This document shows positions 23,036-34,207 of a DNA stretch of 64,000 bases, piece after piece; positions within the stretch are counted from its first letter, which is position 1; each line of letters starts with the position of its first letter. Origin of the DNA: Lepidodermella squamata (lineage: Eukaryota > Gastrotricha); contig JBLDXI010000024.1 in the NCBI GenBank assembly GCA_047495785.1, positions 3,720,001 through 3,784,000 of the forward strand, written 5' to 3'. Both the position numbers and the translations under genes were made by a program. The notes under the pieces are model-generated. The model saw only the letters and a program-made list of their open reading frames with translations, was not told where the DNA came from and searched no databases.

Positions 23036-24519
23036 ATGAAACTCTTTTTCGCAAAAACTTTTCCCCTACTTTCTATTACTTACTCTGTGTTCGGCGGCGT
23101 CAAAGACGACTACTCGTACTTGGGAGATGCAAATCGTAAGCCGCAAATTATTCTCAGACCGATCGGCTTAATCTGATTTCTTACAGTGAATAATTGGAGA
23201 GTAGGCGGGAACTGGGCAGGTCCTTATTTACAGTCAGACAAGCGCATAACGCTGGGCGGCAATAGTGAATGCGATGCAAAAACCCATGGTTACTTGGCTT
23301 CGACAAAAGTATGTACCTTTCTCAAATCCTCATTGCTAATTTTATGTGAGTTTTGTCGCAGAGACTGCCCACCATCCTTAGTGATATTGTCATAAATGCC
23401 ACGTTCGATTTTCGCTGCTCTGGAAGCTACGGAGCACGTCTCCTTGTCATTCCCGAATCCTTGCTAACAACTAATAACACTGTTACCTTCTACATGAACG
23501 AATCATCATTCATCGGGATAAATGTGTGGTTTACCCCTTATTATTCTCGTATTGCTACTTTAGTCGCCGGAACGCCGAAAAACGCTAGTGACTTAGGTAA
23601 CTACGTCTTGTCCTCTCGGAATGATGGAAGGAATTACGGTAGCCTCACAACCGGTGGAGTATTCAACATCATCATCACTCTTACCAAAGGAACAGACTTC
23701 AAGGTTGGTTTTCAGATTATAATTTGTGACGGGTCTTAGACAAGCGTCGCGCAAATTAATTCGAAAATTGCGCAAATAAAATATAAACGTCGCGCAAACT
23801 AAAAGGTGCAAAGTACTTAAGCAAAGTGCGACACAATAAATGATGTTGCGAATGGAATTAATTTGGGCTACGTTTTGGGTTTCTCTCATTTGTGATTGTT
23901 GACCTTAAAGGTGGATTATTCGTCGTGGAATGTTTCAGCCTTCACACCGTTCAGCTACAAAGCGGCAACAGCATTGCCTCCTCGCGATGACTGGGTTGTA
24001 GCTGTTACAAGCAATAACCGAGTCCTCCCACAGCTTCATCAGGTCATAGATTTAACTGTTTCTGATGCTGGTAAAACCAAATGATTTGGCTAAAATACTG
24101 TTCTATTTTGCTATTTGAATTAAAGTCGAGTGTGCTCTTAGCATCTGCAAAAATGGATTTTGCTCTTCACCAACAATTCCGGGTTGCAAGTGTTTACCGG
24201 GATGGACTGGAATTTACTGCGATATGCGTAATCCTACAGTCAAAGTTTTGTCGAATATGGCCTAATTTCCCATTTCCAGCCATTTGCAATGGATGCCCTG
24301 CTGGTCAGTACTGCACAGGCCCAAACCAATGCTCCTGTTTTAGCCGCTTCAAAAAAGGCCTCAATTGTGATCAGGGTGAGTTTTTTTTGTGAAACAGAGC
24401 AAAATAGAGCACTTTCTGTTATACATACAGAATTGTGTGACTGCGTCAATGCGAAGCGTTGCTCCGCGATGATGTGCGACTGCCCAGATGGATACCCAAG
24501 GCACGATTGCGGAATTTAG
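23036..24519 (+). CDS. Secreted protein with C-terminal EGF-like modules (7 exons, 336 aa)
   Basis: Exons are 23036-23135, 23187-23308, 23362-23703, 23911-24070, 24126-24227, 24280-24375 and 24431-24519, exactly 337 codons. A hydrophobic start (MKLFFAKTFPLLSITYSVFG) suggests a signal peptide. The next roughly 230 residues form a beta-rich-looking domain with several N-glycosylation sequons that I do not recognise. The C-terminus has cysteine-rich EGF-like repeats: CKNGFCSSP..GCKCLPGWTGIYC, then CPAGQYCTGPNQCSC, then CVNAKRCSAMMCDCPDGYP. It is probably an extracellular or mucosal protein. It lies between the first two peptide copies. Confidence 0.7.
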
Positions 24520-24958
24520 TTCTCAATTGACAAAAATACTAGCCCATACGCTACCTTGAGAATCATTTCAACTGGCTTCACGTTCGTAGTATGTTTGTTA
24601 AACTCCGGATTACCTGATTATCGGAGGTCTAAGCTAGTTTTTGGAAACAAGACATTTTAATAAACTAAAGTAGTAAAAATGATTCCGCGAGGTATTACAA
24701 TCGGCGTTTGGATAAATCGTTAATTTTATTTCGTGGACCCTGGAACTATCCTGAACCGGCTGTCATTCCAGTGTCTTTTTCTACCATCATTAGAAAATAT
24801 TGTTTTAACGCACGAGACAGTTCCCAATGTGCTCGCATTCCCCAATAGAAAACCTGGATAGTGCAAAGACTTCATTTCCTTCACATCGAAGATTTAATAA
24901 AAATTGCTTTCAGCAGAGTAAGTATATAACATTTGAAAGAACTGATATAAAAATGTAT

Positions 24959-25303
24959 TTATTGATGATTATGGTGGCCCCTAGAACGAGCTGTAGTGAC
25001 GGCTTCAACTGCACCGCTGACGCCTTTTTTATTCGTCGCCTCAGTGGCTCCACTGTTGCCTCGCTTCTGGCCGTGGTTGGCGCCATTGTCGCTAGCAGCT
25101 CGCTTTGGCCGGTTCGATCCGCCGCTGTTTCCTCTGGCGGCAGATTTGTTGTTTGGCCCTGATCTTCCTCTTGCAGCAATCTGGGTCGAATTTCTCTCCT
25201 CGGATGAGTGGCTCGAGTCTCCTTTTCCGAGAGGCTTTGACAGGACTAGCTCAACGAGAAGCACAGCAGCAATGGCTATAATCAACAGCTTTGATGAATG
25301 CAT
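24959..25303 (-). CDS. Small secreted basic Gly/Ser/Asn-rich peptide, copy 2 (114 aa)
   Basis: The same 114-residue layout as copy 1, with only a few substitutions in the signal peptide and mature region. The frame extends open upstream, but the ATG at 25303 matches the start of the other two copies. A TATAAAA lies at 25418-25424 and a TGACGTCA at 25601-25608 on the upstream side. Function is unknown. It is the divergent neighbour of sHSP copy A. Confidence 0.75.
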   Translation of the reverse strand: MHSSKLLIIAIAAVLLVELVLSKPLGKGDSSHSSEERNSTQIAARGRSGPNNKSAARGNSGGSNRPKRAASDNGANHGQKRGNSGATEATNKKGVSGAVEAVTTARSRGHHNHQ

Positions 25304-25600
25304 GGTTGAAGTTGAAGGTGTTTGAAGGTGATGAGGTTGAAGGCGTGGAGTTTTATTAAGATTTAAATTTTTTTCAAGGTTTGAATATGATGCTTTTCTC
25401 GCCAAATTTCGGCTTCATTTTATAGGCACATCCACGGCCGATTTGGCTCGGAAACCTGTTTACCTGAAACCAGATAAACGCATCAATACAGACATCAGGT
25501 GTTGCAGGTAATTTTCCGGGTTGTTATGCTGTTGTTTTCAAGATTAAACGCCGAAACCACTGCGGCGTTACATGGGCAGAAACCACTAGCGACGCGGCAT

Positions 25601-25608
25601 TGACGTCA
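25601..25608 (-). promoter_or_regulatory. CRE-like palindrome TGACGTCA upstream of peptide copy 2
   Basis: About 298 bp upstream of the start codon, embedded in the same conserved block as in copies 1 and 3. Confidence 0.65.
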
Positions 25609-26237
25609 CAACTTGTTTTGGTAGCTTTCAGAAAAAAATTCTGCCACACGTTGTCCAATGCGCCTTCCGTCAAATGAGTCAGGGTGGCTAACTGACTTGT
25701 GTATTTCTGATTCGTTACTCTATTCAGCATAAAGTTTCTTTAACCCTGTCATTTGTTGGATCTTTGCACCTCTTTGTATAAGGGATGGTAAATTGTGGTT
25801 GGATATGGGGTATGTGGTATTAGCTGACCTGAAGAGCAGCAACTTAATCGCAGCAGTGGTGAGTTCTTAATCTTTCTTCTTAAAGGTATTTGATTTCGAG
25901 TTGCTGAATAATGTCTTCATCTGAAACTAAGTAACGGCTGTGTCCTTTTTTACTTTCTTTGCTTGATAATCGATTGGTGTCTATCGGAGATATATTAATT
26001 TCATTCAAGCCCCGTTTTCATTTGACTTGTTCACGCCATTACACACTTTAATAGCAATGCTTATCAAATGAAAAAGGGTAATATCTCAATTTGACGGCTT
26101 TTTCGTCTTAGGAACCAACTGAATGACAGCAATATTTTCTTCCAGAAATAATAACATGATCACGAACAATTCCGACATTCGTATATCAAGTAATTTTTAT
26201 TGTAATTTTTATTTAGAGTTTATCCCAAGGCCTTATG

Positions 26238-26350
26238 TTCTAGAAAATTCTCCGATGAATGCTGGTGGAATTTTCTAGAAAATTCGGATTGCTGCATTGT
26301 CTCGGATATTCTAGGATGCTTAATCTGGAATGTTCTATTCGGCTTTATAT
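26238..26350 (+). promoter_or_regulatory. Heat-shock promoter of sHSP copy A (HSE cluster and TATA)
   Basis: Repeated TTCTAGAA units, inverted GAA/TTC pentamers, occur at 26238-26250 and 26269-26287, with further partial TTC/GAA units to about 26335. A TATA-like TTTATAT follows at 26344-26350. This is the classic HSF-binding arrangement upstream of an inducible small HSP. Confidence 0.85.
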
Positions 26351-26484
26351 CACGCCAACTCCAACAAGTCTCTGTGTATCTGCAAAGCCTGAACAAGCAA
26401 ATTTGAAATCGATTATCAACTCTCTTTCAAGTTTCATCTCTTATTCGCTGTTGTTTATTATCGTTCTGTTTCCGAGCAATTAAA

Positions 26485-27111
26485 ATGAGCTTCTGGCTAA
26501 CGAGCTACTCTCGCCCAACCGTTTTCGACTGGCCGTCGCTGGTCTGTGATGACCACCTGGCCGACTTGGCGCTGTCGAATTTCCTCGACTACGACCGTTC
26601 GTTCGAGGCCCTCGGCCACGAGATGAACCGCCTGCGCCGCAACATGGACCGCAATTTCCGCGCCTCGCAGCAGCAACTGGCGAGCGCCCTCAACAACATC
26701 GCGACGCGGCCGGGCAGTCTGCTGGAGCACCGCAGCCTGGTGAACCCGATCGAGACGGACGCGGAGGGCAACCGGCGGCTGAAGTGCACCTTCGACCTGC
26801 GGCACTTCAAGCCCGAGGAGGTGAACGTGACGCTGGACTCGAAGCAGCGCTGCATCAAGGTCGAGGCGAGCCACGAGACCAAGGACGAGCAGAACCGGGC
26901 GAGCGTGAAGCGCCACTACCTGCGCCACCTGTACCTGCCCGACGACGCCAGCATCGACCCGGCCAAGCTGGAGCTGCAGTCGAGCATGAGCCACGACGGC
27001 CAGCTCCGCATCGAGGCCCCGCTGCCGAAACTGCCGCCACCCAAGGTTGAAGCACCCCCGCAGCAGCCAGCCATTGCCGCTCCGACCCCGATCACTGTAA
27101 ATCGCATCTAA
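26485..27111 (+). CDS. Small heat shock protein (HSP20, alpha-crystallin domain), copy A (208 aa)
   Basis: Single exon. The alpha-crystallin domain spans about residues 85-180, with CTFDLRHFKPEEVNVTLD and, later, a beta-strand segment ending GQLRIEAPLP. The N-terminal region is aromatic at the start and then rich in Asn, Arg and Gln. The C-terminus ends PTPITVNRI, holding an IxV-type motif used for oligomer assembly. It acts as an ATP-independent holdase in stress. Codons are strongly GC-rich at third positions, unlike neighbouring genes, as expected for a highly expressed gene. It has a 96% identical paralogue at 58753-59379. Confidence 0.93.
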   Translation: MSFWLTSYSRPTVFDWPSLVCDDHLADLALSNFLDYDRSFEALGHEMNRLRRNMDRNFRASQQQLASALNNIATRPGSLLEHRSLVNPIETDAEGNRRLKCTFDLRHFKPEEVNVTLDSKQRCIKVEASHETKDEQNRASVKRHYLRHLYLPDDASIDPAKLELQSSMSHDGQLRIEAPLPKLPPPKVEAPPQQPAIAAPTPITVNRI

Positions 27112-27720
27112 AATAGCGGCGAAATTAAAATTGGACTTGACATTTTCTAGTGCTTGTTATCATCTCTCCGATATAAGCTCCCAGTGCTATGCGCTGTATC
27201 AATCAGTCATTTGTGATTCTAATTTCCAATAAAATAGGCTACTTGAAATCGTCAGGATTTTTTCTCTTCTGTTGGAATTGTTGTTGGGATTGCTGGTGGG
27301 AATTCCTCATAGCTTAAAACTTCTAAGTCTTTGCGGGTCGATATTTCTAATATGTATTTCTAATATATATTGATCACGAAACACGGTTCCAACGCGATTT
27401 TTTTAAATCAAACTAAGCGAATTCTTGTTGCAATTGAGTCAATGCTTGGTAACTCAGCCCGGGAAATTGTCATTTGACGCAAATACGTATAATGTCTGGC
27501 TTCTGGGAAGGCTTCTGGCTCTTAGCTGAAAATTGGCCGATTTCTTTGAAAACTTGCGTCGAAGTTTATGAAATTTAGCCAAGCCGCTATTTCAGTTGAA
27601 TTTTGAGCGGAAAGTATAAAAAAACCATGTAAATCACGGAGATTGCTTACTTAACTCATCAGTTTCAAAATATTTTTTTTCAATTTTAAATTTTCGTATA
27701 CGACATATATGTCGGAATGT
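27112..27720. other. 3' flank of sHSP A, no gene
   Basis: The sHSP 3' UTR ends near an AATAAAAT signal around 27230. Beyond that is AT-rich spacer with no supported feature. Confidence 0.5.
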
Positions 27721-28121
27721 CTATTCGTACATATTATGTACGCGACAATTGCTATTCGTACATAGTTTCGATATGCTTTTTTCTAAGATGAACGACTTGC
27801 TCAATTTCCATCCCATTAATCAAATTTTTTGTGCGCTGCTAGCTGGCCATTAGGCCTAATTTCTCCCTTCAAAAAATCACCCTATGGTTGAGTCGCAAAA
27901 TGGCATTTGAATTGTTTTTCACGACTCTAGCGTGAATACTTTGGAAGATAGTCTGACGAAATTTGACCACTAGATGGGCCTCACTTTGCTGCATCTACCT
28001 GTGAAATTCACTGTTATCATCGGCTAATGACGAATTTCCACACCCGTTTGAATAACTCTGAAAAATCGCGAAAAACTATGTACGATTAGCAATTTTCGCG
28101 TACATAGTTATGTACGAATAG
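27721..28121. mobile_element. Short inverted-repeat element (MITE-like, about 400 bp)
   Basis: Left end 27721-27770 and right end 28074-28121 are about 90% identical in reverse complement. They start CTATTCGTACATA and contain TATGTACGCGA and AATTGCTA blocks. The interior has no ORF. I could not find an obvious target duplication, so the exact ends and class are uncertain. Confidence 0.6.
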
Positions 28122-28292
28122 CTTGACTCTTATTTTTTTTAATTAAATGAATAAAAAATTATAGTATTCCGGTATTACTATACTACTAAAATAAATAAAA
28201 TGAAAAATTTGAAAAAAGTTTATATTAAAAATAGAAATAATATTATCAGCAAACTATTTTTATATTACTTTGTATAAATTTATTATCAAAAT

Positions 28293-28771
28293 GGAAAAAC
28301 CTTTTTTTGGCAGCAAAAATCTCTTTTTGGCAGCAGAATCCTCTTTTCGGCAGAAAGTACTTTTTTGGCAGCAAAGACTTTTTCAATTGCCATAGTGGCC
28401 AAACCGTGAGGGTCACTATGGATCATCATATATCAATCGATTGCTGTTATCAAGGGCTATCGATTGGTGTCCGATCGAATTCCGCGCGGAACTTTTGGCA
28501 ATACGATTTTTGCCTTCGAACTTGAAAAATGCGCAATATTCGCGTTTTTTGGCCAAAACGTGACCCTAAATGTGCCGTGTGGACTTCGATCGGACACCAA
28601 TCGATAACCCTTGATTACAGCAATCGATTGATATATGATGATCCATAGTGACCCTCACGGTTTGGCCACTATGGCAATTGAAAAAGTCTTTGCTGCCAAA
28701 AAAGTACTTTCTGCCGAAAAGAGGATTCTGCTGCCAAAAAGAGATTTTTGCTGCCGAAAAAAGCATGGTCC
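28293..28771. mobile_element. Fold-back MITE, 479 bp, with 8-bp target duplication
   Basis: Arms of about 185 bp (28297-28481 and 28585-28770) are near-perfect inverted copies, built partly from repeated TTTTTGGCAGCA-like units. About 100 bp of loop lies between them. ATCAAAAT occurs immediately outside both ends (28285-28292 and 28772-28779). No coding capacity. Eight-bp duplications are typical of hAT and some MULE-derived MITEs. Confidence 0.8.
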
Positions 28772-29285
28772 ATCAAAATATTTTTGTAAATGAATAAGCT
28801 GATTTGTGTTGATGACATGGCAGTTTAATTTCGTCATTTCTTCTACATTAGCGAGGATTTCGTCATCATACCTAATATAAATGCCCATGAATATATAACA
28901 CTCTTTTACCCGTGCTGTAGCTTTATAACATTGAGAATTTTCCATATTAATATAGTTATATAGATAATTTTTATGGGAGTTTGTCCGCACACCCTACAAC
29001 CACACACGTTTCTAATAAAAAGCACTTATCAATGAGAATAACCTGAATTTTTTTCAGTTATAGGTATTGAAACTTTCGTAATAGATAAAAACACTTTCGC
29101 AAGAACTTTGCAAAATGATAAAAAACATTTTTATTTCCAAACATATTTCATTTCCGACCCATCGTTCAAGTTAAAAACATTACCAGTTTTGACAAGGTTT
29201 CAAATGTTATATTTACAGAGGGGGTGCTTCTTTACAGGGTGAAAATCTCGACGAGCTCAAGGCAACAAAACAAAGAAAATAAAAA

Positions 29286-30462
29286 TTATTTCAAAAGTTC
29301 TATCAGCTTTTCTCGTGGTGGTACTTTGGTAAGATTGTGCCGAATAACTAGCCCAATAGCCGGAGTAGCAGGAACAAGAAAACGTTTTCCATTCTGAAGC
29401 ACCTCGCGCAAGACCGTATCCGGATCGGAGCGCATAATATTTTCTGGCAGGGTGACAGACGCTACTTTCAACGTGCTTTTATCCAGCAGTTTCAGAATTT
29501 CCGTTGTATGAGGATACGTTCGCTTGGCATCGTCCACGGTTTTGATTGCATGTTCAATCTGACCCTCCAAAGTCTCCCAAACGCTATCTTCTAGCGTCTT
29601 CTTTCCTGCATCCGTCAACTTGCCATTGTGATCTCTTTCCGCGAGTGAATAGTTTAAGACAATATTCTCGTTTAGAAGTGGGAAGCCTCCAAGCACTGAC
29701 CATACTGTCGACTTCAAGCCTACAGCATCTAGATCAGTGAATAGAACCTGAAATTCGGGAACCCTCCATAGTTGGTCTTGATTATACGGCTCAACATTTA
29801 TCACATCCTGTCTCCCTGTACTCAATAGTCCTGGGTCAACAGCATTTGGAGCGCCATCCACAATGACGCGAAGCCCATAATTTTCTGTAAGGGTACGAAC
29901 GGCTCCAGTCAGCTCGGCGCAAGGATTCTTTGCAACTTCTCCCCTTTCACTTGGACGAATCACAAGTAATGGCGATATTCCGGTCAAGCGCTTGAATAGG
30001 TTAATCGCCCACAAAGCGCGATATTCAAGATAAAAGTATGGAAATTTCGTGACTTCACACAATGCCTCGTAAATAATCTCCTTCTCACCAGTACCCGCAG
30101 GAATCTGTAACAAATAAAATCAACAAAAATTTTCACAAATCTCTAACAATATTGCTTACTCTGCATTCAACTACTCCACGTTTATTGCTAGTAAACGTGT
30201 CTATCAAACACGACTTCCCAACACCTCTGGCTCCAGTAATAACGATGTATCTTTGATGGCCCCAGGAATAGTTTTGAAGCCGTTCAAGTTCTTCTGTCCT
30301 AATAGAGCGCGGACGCAGATCAGGAGACTTCAACAGCAGACCAAGTGTGGACAGCGAAGAGAAGCCAGCTATTCCTACAACGCTTCCAACAGCCCATTTT
30401 ATAGATGGTCGCTGAAAGACTCGTGCCATCGGTATCCAATATTGTCGCAGTTTCTTAAGCAT
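29286..30462 (-). CDS. Membrane-anchored P-loop ATPase (2 exons, 373 aa)
   Basis: Exons are 30160-30462 and 29286-30104, exactly 374 codons. The N-terminus is basic with a hydrophobic stretch (WAVGSVVGIAGFSSLSTLGLLL, residues about 24-45), suggesting a mitochondrial or membrane anchor. A Walker A motif (GARGVGKS) lies at about residues 77-84. A candidate Walker B is SPLLVIRP, near residue 145. The C-terminal half is predicted helical, with a KTVDDAKRTYPHTTEILKLLDK segment. It looks like a STAND/AAA+-type ATPase of the kind scattered among protists and simple animals. I do not know its function. Confidence 0.6.
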
Positions 30463-31124
30463 AAATTCAGCATAATCAGCTCTATAGGAAGCGAAATGGA
30501 GAGTACAGGAGAGTATTTCTCTTCAATACATCAATATGTATGTCGTACCGTTTTAAGCGATCCTCCCAAAAGGTAATTAGTATAACCCATGAGGCAATAT
30601 GCCCAAGATGGAGATTTCAGATATCGCTAAGGACAATAATTGACAGTATCTTGGAAGTCCAAATATTTCCTCCTGTAGCCTAAAAAGGTTGCTCACTGAT
30701 TAAATTCCAAACTCAGTGGGTTGATAGAGATATAATAAAGCTTTCCCGAAGTTCAAGCGCCAAAAACCGACTAATAGAATTTCGTCATCTGAAGCAATTG
30801 ATCAGTCTAAAAAGTTAACCCAACCCCCTAGTTCACATAGATCGGATTTCATGGAAGTTGAAAGAGTCTCTAGGATCAACTTCCGTGGAAAGAAGGAAGA
30901 AGGCATGGAAAAGTCGGTGAATGCAATGAAAAAGCCTTTCAACATCGTGATAATATTTTATTGCCGTTGAAACGCTGTAAAAAAATTCAGAAAAAAATCA
31001 CAAGCTACGTTTGCTCGCGATATTTTTCGTGAGATTCATGCATAGATAAAAAGCCAGCAGTTTTTGAGAGAAAAACATCGAATTGCTATAAAAAATTGAG
31101 ATATCAGCAGGTCAAAACGCAATT
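30463..31124. other. Intergenic, no gene seen
   Basis: A spacer of about 660 bp between the P-loop ATPase start and the Porcupine stop codon. No recognisable ORF or RNA was found. Confidence 0.5.
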
Positions 31125-33335
31125 TCACCGGGTCGCATAATCGAAGACAAAAGTCGCTAAGCAGACAGCATGGCCAAACCAGTTCAGCCGCGACCACGTG
31201 GCCATCAAATGGCGAAAACTGTAGCCCTCAGCCTCGCTGCCACTCTCGCTATCGCCGCCAAAACACGCCGTGGCATATGCGAATAGCAAAACGGCGTAAA
31301 ATGCGAAAGAAACGTTAACACACCGCACGGCGGGGTGGTCTAAATCGTACTTGTGGTGACAAATCGCGTCCTTGTCATCGTCCTCGCACGGCTTCGAGCC
31401 GACACAAGCGTCAAAAATTTTAGCAAGTCTCGCTCGAAATCGAAATTCAACAAAGGTGAACACGCCGATTGACAGCAGGACAAATGCGATTTGCGAGTTG
31501 AAGCCGTGAAGTAAAGCTGAGGCCGTGTAGGTCGATAGAATACCAGCTAAAGGGCCGTAATAGCGGTACATCGGCCGGAAAACGTAGCGTCTAAGCCATG
31601 TATGCATAGGGATGGACCAGGCTATGACTAGTTGCGTTAAAGAATGCGGGCATAGCACGTCGAACGGCTTTGAAACGACTAAATAAGGCGAGGGCGATTC
31701 AAGTCGCGGTTGGTCCAGGGTGACTGATCGCATTCCGCCGCTTGTTGCAATGACGGTTGACAGGTAAGAGACGAAAAAGTGGCTTAGGATGAACGAATAC
31801 GAGTCCCGAACGGCGATTAATTGCCTAGAAAATACAAACAAAAAGCTAAAATAAGATTTTTCAAATTATCAAGTCATTTAAATGTTCGCACGTATTCCCT
31901 GCTCAAAATATGAGCTTCAAAAAAACGTATTTTCCCAATCCGTAAAATATCGAAGGTTTCATTTTTTTCCTAATTAGGCCAGAATAGCTCCTAGTTTGGC
32001 TTCTTTTTAGTTATATCCGATAACTTTCGGATCGATTGCTAGCTCCCCTTTTGCGTTTTTCCATCCCCGACTCGATTGATTGCGATTGATTTCATTCGAG
32101 TATAAGACGGCCGCTCGATCTGCTAAATCTCGGAACTTCCAAGATACTTGCAAGAATTGCAAGATACTGCCATGGCTGCCGTGCTGCCTGTTTCTGCCAA
32201 GGACCGCCATTCATATTCGATCCCAAAGATTAATTCGAGTTAGATACACCCATCTCAAATAAGAAGGAAAAGATCGCAAATTTTGTGCAGAAAAATCTCG
32301 TTGAAAGCCTTGGGTGTCCACTGTTTCTATATGAAATTTTGCATTAACATTGAAATTTAAAAAGTCATCCCTAAATTCTTCCGAAAAAGCTTCGAAAAAT
32401 GCTGGTAATTTGCATTTTTTGCGATTTTTTTACTCACCTTGGCAAATTTTCATCGCTAAATAAAATTCCATTGAGGGCGCACGTTGAACACAGCAGGCAA
32501 ACAGCGCCGTAGAAACAATTTTTTGCAACATGAAGCCATTGTCTGAAGTCCTATTTCAGTAAAATTTAAATGAGAAAAAATGCAGGTGCGAAAATTAAAC
32601 TAACGATTCTCGCATTTTGCACCGAGGCTGAGAACGCACTGTAAGACATCCACGGCCCGTAGATGGCCGTTGCTGGACTAGCGCAATAGGCTAGAAATTC
32701 GAAAATATTCAAATCGGTGCTGGATTTCGGCTTTTTATCGTCATTTTTCTCCGTTGGATCATCGCCTAATAGCGAGATCAATTTCATTGCTAATATCATG
32801 TGACAGCCACGAATCGAATGCCAGAATTCGGCTTCGAATAAAACAAATTCCCTGGTACAAAAAAATCGTTGATTAAATCGAAAAATGATGAGAATTATTA
32901 TTACGGTAAACAAGTAGCGGAAGCAATAAATCCAAGACAAATTTGATTTTTTATCGGCATTTTCCGCGAAATTCGGTGCAAAACGTAAAAAATCAATGCC
33001 TCGCCGACTAGGGTGACTACAGGTATGACACTATCGAAATGCACATAAATCGCAGTGGCGCCGAGTAGAAAATGCGCCAGAAAAACCATAGGAGCGCAGA
33101 TTTTCAGGAGGAAAACAGCGATTAGGTGGCTTTGAAATGCGACAAGAACTGCAAATCGAACTGAAATCGCCGTTTGCAGTAGAACGTCGCTTGAACACGA
33201 TTTCAAAAGGTCGAACCGATCGGTCCAAGTCACTTGGTATTCCTCGAATTCGCCGCCTTGAATCAAATCATCATACTCGCCGTAATCGTCGAGCATCGTG
33301 TCATAATCGCTCAGAGCTAGGCCTTCAAACTCCAT
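31125..33335 (-). CDS. PORCN: Porcupine, Wnt protein O-palmitoleoyltransferase (4 exons, 496 aa)
   Basis: Exons are 32905-33335, 32605-32851, 32438-32550 and 31125-31824. A frame starting at an ATG 9 bp further out (33344) is equally open. This is a multi-pass MBOAT protein with family marks: RGCHMILAMKLISL, IYGPWMSY, VSKPFDVLCPHS and TASALLHGF, the last holding the expected catalytic His at about residue 370. The CVGSKPC-type loop near the C-terminus also fits PORCN. It adds palmitoleate to Wnt in the ER. At the position of the conserved partner Asn (human W-N-L-P-M context) this protein has Ser334 in AWSIPM. The 613-bp last intron shows nothing of its own. Confidence 0.88.
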
Positions 33336-33344
33336 TTTATTCAA

Positions 33345-34207
33345 AGGCCTAAAATCATTGAAAATGTTATTTCAATTCCTGATTAATAATGAAAAAAATC
33401 ATTTCTAGGACTAATGCTATTTCTATAACTAAAATAAAACGCAAGTTGCTACCATCCGAAACCAGTTTTATTTCACATTTTTTTACGTCGACGTTTTATA
33501 ATTTTTCTTTGCGATATATATATAGCGACTTTCATAAAACAACAGCAGTTTTCTTCTCCAATTTTTCTACGAACAAGAATGACACGAGAAGAAGCGGCGG
33601 CAATAAATTTAACAAATCACGGCCTCCAACAGGATACGTTTTTATAGTAAGGCCTAATAATAATAATAATTGAATGTCACAAAATATGTTAGTGAATGAA
33701 TAATTTATTCACCTACTAAATTATTCGAAAGAGTTGAGGAAAGTTTGTCAGTCATTTCATATTATAGAGCAAAGACATTGTGGTGGAGAGAAATAACGAC
33801 GCTATCCAGGTAGTCAGAGATAATGCGCACAACAACAACATGTTTCACGTTCAATTATTATTAAAAACACAGCCTTTATTTACAACGATATTTCTGTCGT
33901 ATAGATCACAAAATTTGGGCCGGGAAATAAATTAAGAAGGATTTCAGACTCACGAAATGCGTTTTATTCGTTACGTCTTACACACGCACACCGAAACAAT
34001 ATTGCGCAAATAAATCAATGACAAATTTCCGCGTAAAACAAAAGAGGAATTAGCACGGTGTTGATTGTTACTCAGGAGTTTTCGGGTTCTAACAATATCG
34101 TCTGTTTTTGGCACCGAAAATTAAGACAAATTGACATGGACGAATTGAAGTGAAATTCATCATCATTTTTGGCTAACCAAGTTATGCGAAATCAAGATCT
34201 TCATGAA
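33345..34207. other. Intergenic between Porcupine start and ERO1 stop
   Basis: About 860 bp, AT-rich, with a short AAT/TAATAA-type simple repeat near 33655-33670. No gene was recognised. Confidence 0.5.

Larger units (their letters stand above)
24740..25740. repeat. Second copy of the peptide-gene duplication unit
   Basis: It matches 21520-22420: the 3' flank of the peptide gene, the coding region, the TATA box and the upstream CRE-containing block, in the same orientation. The copies are about 3.3 kb apart, with the EGF gene between them. Coding parts are nearly identical; flanks have diverged. Confidence 0.8.

Noticed and set aside
26497-27107. Long antisense and alternative-frame ORFs across both sHSP genes
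   Set aside because: GC-rich third positions remove stop codons from other frames; the HSP20 frame explains the region.
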